A stretch of DNA of 64,000 nt from Micromonospora ferruginea (GTDB taxonomy: Bacteria > Actinomycetota > Actinomycetes > Mycobacteriales > Micromonosporaceae). Both the position numbers and the translations under genes were made by a program. Positions within the stretch are counted from its first letter, which is position 1, and every line of letters begins with the position of its first letter. Positions 1-8,269 of this stretch are shown in pieces. Below the pieces are notes generated by a model. The model was not told the origin of the DNA. It saw only the letters and a list, made by a program, of their open reading frames with translations, and did no database searches. The stretch covers positions 2,166,001 through 2,230,000 of the forward strand of contig NZ_CP059322.2 of NCBI RefSeq assembly GCF_013694245.2, in the 5' to 3' direction.

Positions 1-548
1 GCCTCGGCGTCACGCACCACCGCGCCGTCGTCCCAGCTCTCCTCCCACAGTCGGCGGGCGACCTCGACGTACTCGTCGGCGCGGTCGTAGCGCTCGTCGT
101 GGTCCAGGTGCGCGCCCAGCCCGTTCGCCGAGGCCGAGCGGAGGTACGAGGTGACGATGTTCCAGGCGACCCGGCCGCCGGTGAGGTGGTCCAGCGAGCT
201 GAACACCCGGGCGCACTCGTACGGGGCGTGGTACGTGGTCGAGTAGGTGACCGCGAGGCCGAGGTGGGAGGTGGTGGCCGCGACGGCCGGCAGCACCAGC
301 AGCGGGTCGATCGAGGGGATCTGCACCGCGTGCCGCACGGCCGCCCGCCAACTGCCCTGGTAGACGTCGTAGACGCCGTGCACGTCGGCGAAGAAGAGCG
401 CGTCCAGGCAGGCGGCCTCCAGCTTGCGGCCGAGGTCCACCCAGTAGCCGAGGTCGCGGTAGCCGGTGGCGCTGCGGTCGGCGGGATGCCGCCAGAAGCC
501 CTTGAACTGCGGGGACGGCGAGCACTGGGTGAACAGGTTCAGATGCAC
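1..548 (-). CDS. NtaA/SnaA/DszA-type flavin monooxygenase (5' part, runs off window)
   Basis: The reading frame opens with a GTG at 548; an in-frame TGA lies two codons upstream, so this is the earliest possible start. About 182 residues are visible before the left edge. The N-terminus reads HLNLFTQ and continues with LEAACLDALFFADVHGVYDVY, PSIDPLLVLPAVAATT and GGRVAWNIVTSYL, the standard pattern of FMN-dependent class C monooxygenases of the nitrilotriacetate/DszA group. These use reduced FMN from a partner reductase to oxidise small substrates. It is divergent from the O-methyltransferase at 608 and shares its promoter gap, so it is probably part of the biosynthetic cluster. The substrate cannot be told from the sequence. 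Confidence 0.85.
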   Translation of the reverse strand, partial: MHLNLFTQCSPSPQFKGFWRHPADRSATGYRDLGYWVDLGRKLEAACLDALFFADVHGVYDVYQGSWRAAVRHAVQIPSIDPLLVLPAVAATTSHLGLAVTYSTTYHAPYECARVFSSLDHLTGGRVAWNIVTSYLRSASANGLGAHLDHDERYDRADEYVEVARRLWEESWDDGAVVRDAE

Positions 549-607
549 GTATCAAGCATCTCGCATCGTATCTGGTATGGCAACGGTGGAGCGGATACCG
601 TGTCGTC
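549..607. promoter_or_regulatory. Divergent promoter gap with shared CGTATCTGG word
   Basis: This 59 bp gap separates the flavin monooxygenase from the O-methyltransferase and is AT-richer than its surroundings. It contains CGTATCTGG at 567-575 (reverse complement CCAGATACG) beside GTATCAAGCATC. The same CAGATAC core occurs in four other gaps of the cluster, so it is a candidate operator of an unseen pathway regulator or part of a shared promoter. Confidence 0.45.
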
Positions 608-1678
608 ATGCCCGTGACGCCCCGCATCGACCTCGCCTCGGTCACCCGGCTCACCGAGCTGGCCGACTACATCGTCCCGTTCACCATCCGGGTCATCTGC
701 GACCTCGCCGTCGCCGACCAGCTCACCGACGGCCCGCTGCCGGTGGGCGAGCTGGCCGCGCGCGTCGGCGCGGACCCCGGCGCGCTGACCCGCGGCCTGC
801 GCGCCCTGGCCGGGCGCGGCATCTTCACCGAGACCGAGCCCGAGGTCTTCGGGCTCACCCCGCTGGCCGAGCCGCTGCGCAGCGACCACCCGTTCTCGGT
901 ACGCGAGTGCTTCCCGCTCATGCCGCCGGACATCTACTCGTGGGCGCGGCTGACCCACAGCATCCGCACCGGCGAGACCGCGTTCGGCCACGTCCACGAC
1001 GGCGCGCGCTACTACGACCACTTCGCCGACCACCCGTACGAGTGCGTCCGGTTCGAGCGCTCGGCGGAGAGCGTCAACCCGTTCGTGCTGCGTACCGTGC
1101 TGCCGGTGCTCGACCTCGGCGACGCCGCGACCCTGGTGGACGTGGGCAGCGGGCACGGCACCTTCACCGCCGGCCTGCTCGCCCGGCACCGGGGACTGCG
1201 CGCGATCCTGGTCGACCTGCCGCACGTGGTGGCCGAGGCGCCGGCGGTGCTGGCCCGCGCCGGCGTCGCCGACCGGTGCGAGACCCGCGGCGGCAGCTTC
1301 TTCGACCCGCTGCCCGAGGGCGCCGACGTCTACCTGCTCAAGACGATCATCCACGACTGGCCCGACGCGCAGGCCGCGGCGATCCTGCGCGCGGTGCGCG
1401 CCGCCGTGCGCCCGGACAGCCGGGTGGTGATCGTCGAGTCGGTCAGCAGGTACGGCAACCACGACGACACCGGCAAGGTGATGGACGTCAAGGCCCTCGC
1501 GCTGTTCGGCGGGCACACCCGCACCGAGGACGAGTTCCGCGCGCTGCTCGCCGACGCCGGGTTCCGCCTCGCCCGCATCACGCCGACCTCGTCGATGTCC
1601 GTCCTGGAGGCGGTGCCGGCGGATTCGCCCACCGACGACGCCCCGGCCGCCGCCGCGTCGGCCGGCCGGGCGAGCTGA
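608..1678 (+). CDS. SAM-dependent O-methyltransferase (Methyltransf_2 family)
   Basis: A 356-residue protein of the plant/actinomycete O-methyltransferase family, close to the usual length of 340-360. The N-terminal half is a winged-helix dimerisation region (ELAARVGADPGALTRGLRAL). The SAM-binding motif LVDVGSGHGTF lies near residue 178 and the catalytic-base region KTIIHDWPDAQ near residue 245. A DVKALALFGG helix and a typical C-terminal lid follow, then an alanine/proline-rich tail. It starts at ATG 608 just downstream of the AT-rich divergent promoter and is followed by a VOC gene after 10 bp. It probably methylates a hydroxyl of the pathway product or a precursor. Confidence 0.88.
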   Translation: MPVTPRIDLASVTRLTELADYIVPFTIRVICDLAVADQLTDGPLPVGELAARVGADPGALTRGLRALAGRGIFTETEPEVFGLTPLAEPLRSDHPFSVRECFPLMPPDIYSWARLTHSIRTGETAFGHVHDGARYYDHFADHPYECVRFERSAESVNPFVLRTVLPVLDLGDAATLVDVGSGHGTFTAGLLARHRGLRAILVDLPHVVAEAPAVLARAGVADRCETRGGSFFDPLPEGADVYLLKTIIHDWPDAQAAAILRAVRAAVRPDSRVVIVESVSRYGNHDDTGKVMDVKALALFGGHTRTEDEFRALLADAGFRLARITPTSSMSVLEAVPADSPTDDAPAAAASAGRAS

Positions 1679-1688
1679 GGAGGATCCG

Positions 1689-2165
1689 ATGCCCCGCCTG
1701 GACGGCCGCAACCACATCAACCTCACCGTGGTGGACCTCGACCGCAGCACCGAGTTCTACCGGACGGTCTTCGAGATGGTGGTGGTCAACGACGTCACCC
1801 CGCCCGAGTCCGGGTTCCGGTTCCGCACCCTGGTGCACCCCGGCTCGTTCGCCTCGGTGGTGCTCGGCCGGGCCGAACCGCCCGGCGACCCGAGCGTGCC
1901 GGACCGCTTCGACGAGCGCCGCCCCGGCCTGCACCACCTCGCCTACCACGTGCCGGAGCGGGCCGACCTGGACGACTGGGTCACCCACCTGGACGCCCTC
2001 GGCGTGACCCACTCCGGCGTCACCACCTCGAAGCACGAGGCGGGTTCGCAGATCTGGCTGCGCGACCCGGACCACATCTGGCTGGAGTTCTACTGGGTCA
2101 ACCGCGACTTCTTCGTGGACCGGCTGCGGCAGGTGTGGCGAGAGCGGCGGCGCGGCGCGGCCTGA
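1689..2165 (+). CDS. VOC-family (glyoxalase/dioxygenase fold) protein
   Basis: A 158-residue vicinal-oxygen-chelate protein with paired beta-alpha-beta-beta-beta modules. Likely metal ligands are the His in NHINLTVVDLD, the His pair in LHHLAYHV and the Glu in HIWLEFYW. The start is fixed by the strong ribosome binding site GAGGAGG, six bases before ATG 1689. It follows the O-methyltransferase by 10 bp, so the two form one transcription unit ending at the hairpin at 2167. VOC proteins include ring-cleavage dioxygenases, isomerases and drug-binding resistance proteins; the sequence does not choose among them. A tailoring or self-protection role is an inference from position. Confidence 0.8.
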   Translation: MPRLDGRNHINLTVVDLDRSTEFYRTVFEMVVVNDVTPPESGFRFRTLVHPGSFASVVLGRAEPPGDPSVPDRFDERRPGLHHLAYHVPERADLDDWVTHLDALGVTHSGVTTSKHEAGSQIWLRDPDHIWLEFYWVNRDFFVDRLRQVWRERRRGAA

Positions 2166-2166
2166 G

Positions 2167-2191
2167 GGCGGGCCGGGTTTCCCGGCCCGCC
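2167..2191. terminator. Bidirectional hairpin terminator
   Basis: A perfect 11 bp stem (GGCGGGCCGGG at 2167-2177 with CCCGGCCCGCC at 2181-2191) closes a TTT loop between the convergent ends of the VOC gene (2165) and the carbamoyltransferase (2200). No U-tract follows, as is common in high-GC actinobacteria. Confidence 0.75.
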
Positions 2192-2199
2192 CCACCCGC

Positions 2200-3888
2200 T
2201 CAGGCCGGCAGGTCGTCCTCGCCGCGGGTCACCACCGTGTCGCCGAGCACCAGCAGGTCGATCTCCTTGGCCCGGGTGAACGTGTCCACCGCGTCCGTGG
2301 CCGAGTCCACGATCGGGTCCCCGGCCAGGTTGAACGACGTGTTGACCACCGCCGGCACGCCGGTGAGCTGCCGGAACTGCTCGATCAGCGCCCAGTAGCC
2401 GGGGTTCGTGTCGCGGTGCACCGTCTGCGGGCGTGCCGAACCGTCGACGTGCGTCACCGCCGGGATCCGCCGCCGGGCGTCCGGACGCACCGACGCGGCG
2501 GCCAGCATGAACCGGGACGGGTCGTCGAGCCGGCCCTCGATCAGCTCGTGCGCGTGCTCGGCGAGCATGCTCGGCGCCACCGGCCGCCACATCTCCCGCC
2601 CCTTGAGCACGTTGAGCCGCTCCAGGCTGCGCCGGTCGCGCGGGTCGGCGAGCAGGCTGCGGGCGCCCAACGCGCGCTGCCCGATCTCCCCGCGACCCCG
2701 GGCCCAGCCGACGATGCGTCCCCGGGCGATCTCCCCGGCCACGAACCGGGCCAGCGCGTCGTCGCCGAGACGGCGGTGCGCCAGGCCGGCCCGGGCGGCG
2801 GCCGACTCCCCCGCCTCCGTGGTCACCGGCCGACCCCAGTACGCGTGGTCGATGCGGGTCGGCGTGAACGGTCCGCACTCGCGCGCGGAGACCAGCGCGG
2901 CGCCCAGCGACACCCCGGCGTCGGTGGGCACCGGCGGCACGTAGACCCGGTCGAACAGCCCGCTGCGCACCAGCACCCCGATCATGGTGCAGTTCATCGC
3001 CACGCCCCCGGCCAGCGCCAGCACCGGCGTGTCCACCCGCCGGCGCAGCTCGGTGGCCAGCGACAGCACCGCCTCCTCCAGCCCCTGCTGGACGGTGGCG
3101 GCGAAGTCCGCGTACGCGATCGGCTCCTCGGCCTCGCGCGGCGCGTACGGGAAGAACGCCCCGAAGCCCGGCCGTAGCGACTCGGCCACCGCCGGGTAGT
3201 AGGCCATCAGCGGGCCGAGCGACGCGATCCGGCGGGCCGGCACCTGCGCGGCGGGCGCCCGGACCAGCTCGTATCCGCCCGGCACGGCCCGCACCGGCGC
3301 GCCCGACGCCGCCCGCCCGTACGCGGCGAGGCCCATCAGCTTGCCGGTGCCCCAGTAGCCCAGTCCGGCCCACTCGGCGGCGGCGTTGTAGTAGAAGCCC
3401 AGCGACTCCTCGACCGGCCACTCCCGCAGGATCTCCACCTCGCCGTCGGCGAAGCGGCCGATCGACGTCGACTGGGTCTCGCCGGCGCCGTCGACCACCA
3501 GCACCGCGGCCTCGTCGGTGTCGCAACTGAACGCGGCGCTGGCGGCGTGCGCGACGTGGTGCGGCACCCAGCGCACCGCCGGCATGACCAGGTCCTCCTG
3601 GTCGGGGAAGAGCATCGCGCGCAGCCCGTCGGTGGTGAACCGGCGGTTGCGGCCCAGCGGGATCTGCCGGAAGTCCCAGCCGATCGCCAGGGTGTCCACG
3701 TCCGCCGGCCCGATGCCGGCCATCGCCAGGCAGGCGGCGACCGCCTCCGCGGGCGGCTGCCCCACCGCGTGCTTGCGCCGGCTGACCCGCTCCTGCTCGA
3801 CCAGCGCGCACAGCGCGCCGTCGCGCAGCAGCGCCGCGCTGGAGTCGTGGAAGCCGATGTTCACCCCGAGTACGTAGCGTGCCGACAT
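2200..3888 (-). CDS. Carbamoyltransferase (NodU/CmcH/TobZ family)
   Basis: A 562-residue O-carbamoyltransferase, which transfers a carbamoyl group from carbamoyl phosphate, through carbamoyl-adenylate, to a hydroxyl of a small molecule. The N-terminal Kae1-like domain begins [19 protein letters not shown] with conserved His14 and Asp15, and has the metal-site stretch HHVAHAASA. The YrdC-like C-terminal part includes [20 protein letters not shown] and [14 protein letters not shown]. Start ATG 3888 has GAAGGGAG upstream. It is the last gene of the leftward NRPS operon, 28 bp after the 2Fe-2S subunit. It predicts a carbamate on the final product, which is not a feature of pyochelin or yersiniabactin. 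Confidence 0.9.
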   Translation of the reverse strand: MSARYVLGVNIGFHDSSAALLRDGALCALVEQERVSRRKHAVGQPPAEAVAACLAMAGIGPADVDTLAIGWDFRQIPLGRNRRFTTDGLRAMLFPDQEDLVMPAVRWVPHHVAHAASAAFSCDTDEAAVLVVDGAGETQSTSIGRFADGEVEILREWPVEESLGFYYNAAAEWAGLGYWGTGKLMGLAAYGRAASGAPVRAVPGGYELVRAPAAQVPARRIASLGPLMAYYPAVAESLRPGFGAFFPYAPREAEEPIAYADFAATVQQGLEEAVLSLATELRRRVDTPVLALAGGVAMNCTMIGVLVRSGLFDRVYVPPVPTDAGVSLGAALVSARECGPFTPTRIDHAYWGRPVTTEAGESAAARAGLAHRRLGDDALARFVAGEIARGRIVGWARGRGEIGQRALGARSLLADPRDRRSLERLNVLKGREMWRPVAPSMLAEHAHELIEGRLDDPSRFMLAAASVRPDARRRIPAVTHVDGSARPQTVHRDTNPGYWALIEQFRQLTGVPAVVNTSFNLAGDPIVDSATDAVDTFTRAKEIDLLVLGDTVVTRGEDDLPA

Positions 3889-3916
3889 CGTCGGTCTCCC
3901 TTCCGGTTTCTGGCGT

Positions 3917-4416
<500 letters not shown>

Positions 4417-4420
<4 letters not shown>

Positions 4421-5238
4421 GGTCGCTCCCGGTTGCGGTCGGCCAGCGCCCGGGCCACCAGGACCCGGCTCAGGTGCCGGCGGTAGTCGGCGGACCCCCG
4501 TACGTCGTCGGGGGGCGCGCAGCCCTGGTCCGCGTACGCCGCCGCGTCGGCCGGTCCGGCGCCCTCGGCGAGCGCCGCCTCCACGGCCGTGGCGCGCCGG
4601 ATCGTGTCGTCCATGCCGGCCAGCGCGACCCGGCCGTCGGCCACCGCGACGGCGACCAGCGACCACTCCAGCGCCGGCCGGGCGAACGTGCGGTAGCTCC
4701 ACCGGCGCGGGCCGGGTAGCGGCACCCGCACCTCGGTGAGCAGCTCGTCGGGCCGGCACACGGTGACGCCCGGCGCGACGGCCAGCTCGGCGACGGGCAC
4801 CAGCCGGGCACCGTCCACGCTGGTCAGGACCGCGGTGGCGGCCAGCGCCACCAGGGCGGTCGGCACGTCCGCGGCCGGGTCGGCCTGGGCCAGCGCGCCG
4901 CCGACCGTGCCGGCGTGGCGCACCTGCGGGTCGCCGACCGACGCGGCGGCCGCCGCCAGGATCGGGGCGTGCCGCTCGACCAGCGGGTCGGTGAGCAGCA
5001 GGTGGTAGCGGGTCAGCGCGCCGATCGCGAGGTGGTCGCCGCGCGCCGCCACGTACGACAGCTCGGTGAGGCGGCCCAGGTCCAGCAGCGTGTCGACGGC
5101 GTCGCGGCGCAGCTTCAGCGCCGGCAGCAGGGACTGCCCGCCGGCCAGCGGCCGCAGCAGGTCACCGTGCTCGCGCCGCAGCCGCAGCGCCTCGGTCAGG
5201 TCGCCGGCGCGGTGGTAGCGCAGGTGGGCCGGGATCAC
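4417..5238 (-). CDS. FAD-binding subunit of xanthine dehydrogenase/CO dehydrogenase family
   Basis: A 273-residue CoxM/XdhB-like medium subunit, near the usual 270-290 residues. The two FAD pyrophosphate-binding loops are visible: [13 protein letters not shown] near the N-terminus and [16 protein letters not shown] in the middle, followed by a CoxM C-terminal domain. The GTG start at 5238 overlaps the stop of the type II thioesterase gene, and its own stop overlaps the ATG of the 2Fe-2S gene, so the three are translationally coupled. With the 2Fe-2S protein it would make a flavin/iron-sulfur redox pair lacking the molybdenum subunit. It may oxidise a heterocycle, act as an electron carrier, or recruit a large subunit encoded elsewhere. 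Confidence 0.9.
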
Positions 5239-6008
5239 GGGCCGGCCGCCGACCAGGTGGGCACCGGGCTGCGGTGCGTGGCGCGCAGGATCGTCTCGAC
5301 GAGCCGGTGCCGGTGGGCGAGCAGATAGAAGTGCCCGCCTCCGAAGGTGTGCAGGGTGAACCGGCCCCGGGTCCGGGCCGCCCAGGCGTTCGCCTCGTCC
5401 ACGGTCACCTCGGGGTCGTCCGCGCCGATGCAGGCCAGCACCGGCGCGCGCAACGGCACCGGTGGCTCCGGCCGCCAGGTCTCGGCGATCCGGTAGTCGG
5501 CGCGCAGCACCGGCAGGGCCACCGCCTTCACCCCGTCGTGTTCCAGCGTCTCCCGGCCGGTCCCGCCGAGGCGGCCGGTCTCGGCCCAGAGCGTGTCGTC
5601 GTCGGCCAGGTGCACGCGGGTGTCGCGCAGCCGGTCCGGGGCCGGGCGGCCGGAGACCACCAGCGCCCGCAGCCCACCGCCCGGCCCGTCCAGGCGGCGG
5701 GCCGTCTCGTACGCCACCGACGCGCCGAGGCTGTGCCCGAAAAGGACCACCGGGACGTCGCCGGGCAGCGCGCGCAGCGCGGACGCGACACCGGCGGCCA
5801 GGCTCGGCAGGTCGGCGGCGAACGGCTCCCCGGTGCGGTCCATCCGGCCCGGGTACTGCACGGCGTGCAGCTCGACGTCGTCGGGCAGGTGCGCCGCCCA
5901 GGGCCGGTAGAACGCCGCGTTGCCGCCGGCGTGCGGGAAGCAGACCAGGCGCAGCGCCGGCCAGCGCAGCGGCCGGGGGCAGCGCAGCCAGGTCCGGGCG
6001 GCGGTCAC
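5235..6008 (-). CDS. Type II thioesterase (alpha/beta hydrolase)
   Basis: A 257-residue stand-alone thioesterase of the kind that clears mis-loaded or stalled carrier proteins in NRPS and PKS systems. It carries the N-terminal CFPHAGGNAAFYRPWA motif, the nucleophile elbow GHSLG with Ser93, a conserved Asp in CIGADDPEVT and the catalytic His in the GGGHFYL motif. The GTG start at 6008 overlaps the stop of the imine reductase. Because the TE-like domain at the end of the second NRPS lacks its serine, this intact enzyme could also take part in product release, though editing is the usual role. Confidence 0.92.
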   Translation of the reverse strand: MTAARTWLRCPRPLRWPALRLVCFPHAGGNAAFYRPWAAHLPDDVELHAVQYPGRMDRTGEPFAADLPSLAAGVASALRALPGDVPVVLFGHSLGASVAYETARRLDGPGGGLRALVVSGRPAPDRLRDTRVHLADDDTLWAETGRLGGTGRETLEHDGVKAVALPVLRADYRIAETWRPEPPVPLRAPVLACIGADDPEVTVDEANAWAARTRGRFTLHTFGGGHFYLLAHRHRLVETILRATHRSPVPTWSAAGP

Positions 6009-7168
6009 CGGCGCGCCCCGATCGGCTCCGGCTCGACCGCATGGGCGGCGGCGTCGGCCAGCTCGGCCACGTCGGCGGGCAGCAGCATCCGCGGCGGCGT
6101 GGAGTGCAGCAGCTCGGGCGGTCCGAGCCGGGCGGTGACGTCCTGCCACAGCCGGCACAGGGTCAGGTGGTACTGGCCGTGGCGGACCGGCTTCTCGCCG
6201 GCCTGCGCCGCGCGGTGCAGCTCGCCCAGCGCGTGTCCCACGCCGGCCGGCCAGACCCGCTCGAACACCTCGCGGTAGCTGGGCGCGGTCGGCTCGTCCA
6301 GCGGCTGCGCGCTCGGCACGTCCAGGTGGTCCGGCTCGTCGTCGCCGGAGCCGGCGAAGTGCGGGCGGCCCACCCCCCGGTCCTGCACCTGCTGCGGGAA
6401 GTCCGGCCGGGGGCTCCAGACGGTCGGCCCGTGCGTGCCGAGCAGGGTCAGGTTGCCGGCCTCGGTGCCGATGGTGACCCGGTGCAGCAGGTGCGCGTAG
6501 TTGTCCGGGTCCGCCGGGTCCATCTGGTTCTGCACCCGCAGGGTCAGCGGCACCCCGGCGAGCACCCCGTCGACGCTGCGGAACGGCACGTCCACCGGGG
6601 ACAGCCGGCGCACCTGCTCGGGCAGCTCCGCCGGGGCGGCCAGCCCCCACGGGCGGACCCCGCCGAGCGCCTGGCCGAGGATGTCCAGCAGCGCGTACGC
6701 GACCTGGAAGCCGCACGCCGCGTCGACGTAGCGGGCCGGCCGGCGGGCCAGCAGGGCGCGTGCCGCCGCGACGAACCGACGCACCGGCGCGGTGTGCACG
6801 TAGAACGAGTTGAGGTGGTAGACCACCCCGGCCCGCCCGGCGGTGCGCAGGCACTCGACCAGCTCGTCGTGGTGCAGCGGATGCTCCTGCAGCACGTGCA
6901 TGCCGCGTTCCATCAGCGCGCGGGCCACCTCCCCGCCGGGCCCGCCGAGCAGGCCGCCGCGGATCACCACACAGGCCAGCGTCACGTCCTCGGGCACCTG
7001 CGACACGTCGGTGAACAGCGGCACCCCGTAGTGCCGGGCGCAGGCCACCGAGCGGGCACTGCCGCCGGCCAGGATCCCGGCCAGCTCGAACGGGAAGTCG
7101 GGCTGCCGGAACGCCTGCAGGTAGACCTGGCCGAACTTGGTACCGGCGACGAGCACCCTCGGTCTCAC
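6005..7168 (-). CDS. Thiazolinyl imine reductase (PchG/Irp3-like, Gfo/Idh/MocA fold)
   Basis: A 387-residue oxidoreductase. The N-terminal Rossmann segment RVLVAGTKFGQVYLQAF is typical of thiazolinyl imide reductases of pyochelin and yersiniabactin pathways, and the EHPLHHDE and YHLNSFYVHT stretches match their C-terminal half. The family reduces a carrier-bound thiazoline C=N bond to a thiazolidine with NADPH. The GTG start at 7168 overlaps the preceding stop and has GGAGGGGGTGG upstream. Its presence implies that at least one of the rings made by the Cy domains is reduced, which would free its nitrogen for the methyltransferase embedded in the second NRPS. Confidence 0.88.
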   Translation of the reverse strand: MRPRVLVAGTKFGQVYLQAFRQPDFPFELAGILAGGSARSVACARHYGVPLFTDVSQVPEDVTLACVVIRGGLLGGPGGEVARALMERGMHVLQEHPLHHDELVECLRTAGRAGVVYHLNSFYVHTAPVRRFVAAARALLARRPARYVDAACGFQVAYALLDILGQALGGVRPWGLAAPAELPEQVRRLSPVDVPFRSVDGVLAGVPLTLRVQNQMDPADPDNYAHLLHRVTIGTEAGNLTLLGTHGPTVWSPRPDFPQQVQDRGVGRPHFAGSGDDEPDHLDVPSAQPLDEPTAPSYREVFERVWPAGVGHALGELHRAAQAGEKPVRHGQYHLTLCRLWQDVTARLGPPELLHSTPPRMLLPADVAELADAAAHAVEPEPIGARR

Positions 7169-8268
7169 GCCACCCCCTCCTCGATCGGTTCGTGCCGGGA
7201 CAGCGGGCCGTCCTCGACGTGCAGCGCGGTCACCGCCGGGCTGACCCGCAGCCGGTCCACCGCCCACACCGGGTCGACCACCTCGGCGAGGTGGTGCACG
7301 CCGGGCGGCAGGTCACCGGCGGCGGCGGCCACCGCGCCGAGCGCCACCGCGGCGCCGGTGAGCGCGTTCGCGCCGACGCCCCGGCAGACCAGCACCCGGC
7401 TGCCGCCCGGGCCGGCCAGCTCCACGAGCAGCACCTGGTAGCGGGGCCGCCCGAAGGCGTCCAGCTCGGCCGCCCGGCACAGCGCGTCCGCCGCCTCGGC
7501 CAGCTCCGCCGGACCGCCGGTGGCACGCCGCGCGCCGTCGGCCAGTGCGGCCGGCACCCGCCCGCCGGCGAACGCCGACCACCAGTCCACGTCGGCCAGG
7601 CCCAACCGGGCGGCCAGCCGCTCGGTCTCGGTGCTCAGGTACGGCTGCAGCAGCACCGGTTCGTCGAAGAACGGCACCACCGCGCCGGCCCGCGCGGCCA
7701 GCGCCCGCGCGCGCCGGGCCCCGTCGCGCCAGGCGGCCAGCGGCTCGCCGTACCCGCCGTCGCCGACGGCGAGGAAGTCCCGCGCCGCGCCCGGGGTGAA
7801 CCCGTCGCGCCCGCCCACCCAGCCGGACATCCGGCGGGCGTCCGGCAGGTGCGCGGCCAGGTAGGCGGGGAGCAGCCCGGACAGGCCCGGCATCATCCCG
7901 GCGGAGATCACCGCGACCCGGTCGGCGGAGCCGGGCAGCGCGGAGACGGCCCGGTGCAGCCCGTCGTCGCCGGCGGCGTCCACGTAGGCGGCGCCGACGC
8001 GGGCCGCCGCGCGGGCCACCGTGTCGCCGACCGTGACGGCCGGGCCGGCGCAGTTGACCACCGTGTGGCAGCCCGCGCAGAACGCGTCCAGGCCGTCGGG
8101 GTCGGTCAGGTCCACCGGGTACGCCTGGACCCGCGCGTCGCCGCCCGGCAGCCGCCCCGGGTCGCGGCCGCCCGCGCGGACGGTGTCCACGGTCCACGCC
8201 AGCAGGTGCGCCAACGCGTGCCGGCCCACCCCGCCGGCCGCGCCCACCAGCGCGATCGTGCCGGGCAC
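7165..8268 (-). CDS. Saccharopine dehydrogenase-like NAD(P)-binding protein
   Basis: A 367-residue protein with a clear N-terminal dinucleotide fold (IALVGAAGGVGRHALAHLLA) and the saccharopine-dehydrogenase-like TVVNCAGPAV and AAYVDAAGDD segments. The GTG start at 8268 lies directly after the stop of the second NRPS. Trans-acting enoyl reductases and imine-handling enzymes belong to this superfamily, but the exact substrate is not evident. Its place between the NRPS and the imine reductase suggests it acts on a carrier-bound or released heterocyclic intermediate. Confidence 0.8.
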   Translation of the reverse strand: MPGTIALVGAAGGVGRHALAHLLAWTVDTVRAGGRDPGRLPGGDARVQAYPVDLTDPDGLDAFCAGCHTVVNCAGPAVTVGDTVARAAARVGAAYVDAAGDDGLHRAVSALPGSADRVAVISAGMMPGLSGLLPAYLAAHLPDARRMSGWVGGRDGFTPGAARDFLAVGDGGYGEPLAAWRDGARRARALAARAGAVVPFFDEPVLLQPYLSTETERLAARLGLADVDWWSAFAGGRVPAALADGARRATGGPAELAEAADALCRAAELDAFGRPRYQVLLVELAGPGGSRVLVCRGVGANALTGAAVALGAVAAAAGDLPPGVHHLAEVVDPVWAVDRLRVSPAVTALHVEDGPLSRHEPIEEGVA

Positions 8269-8269
8269 G

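Noticed and set aside
1689-2165. Assigning the VOC gene as a fosfomycin or bleomycin resistance protein
   Set aside because: Fold-level similarity only; the residues that define either resistance family could not be confirmed.
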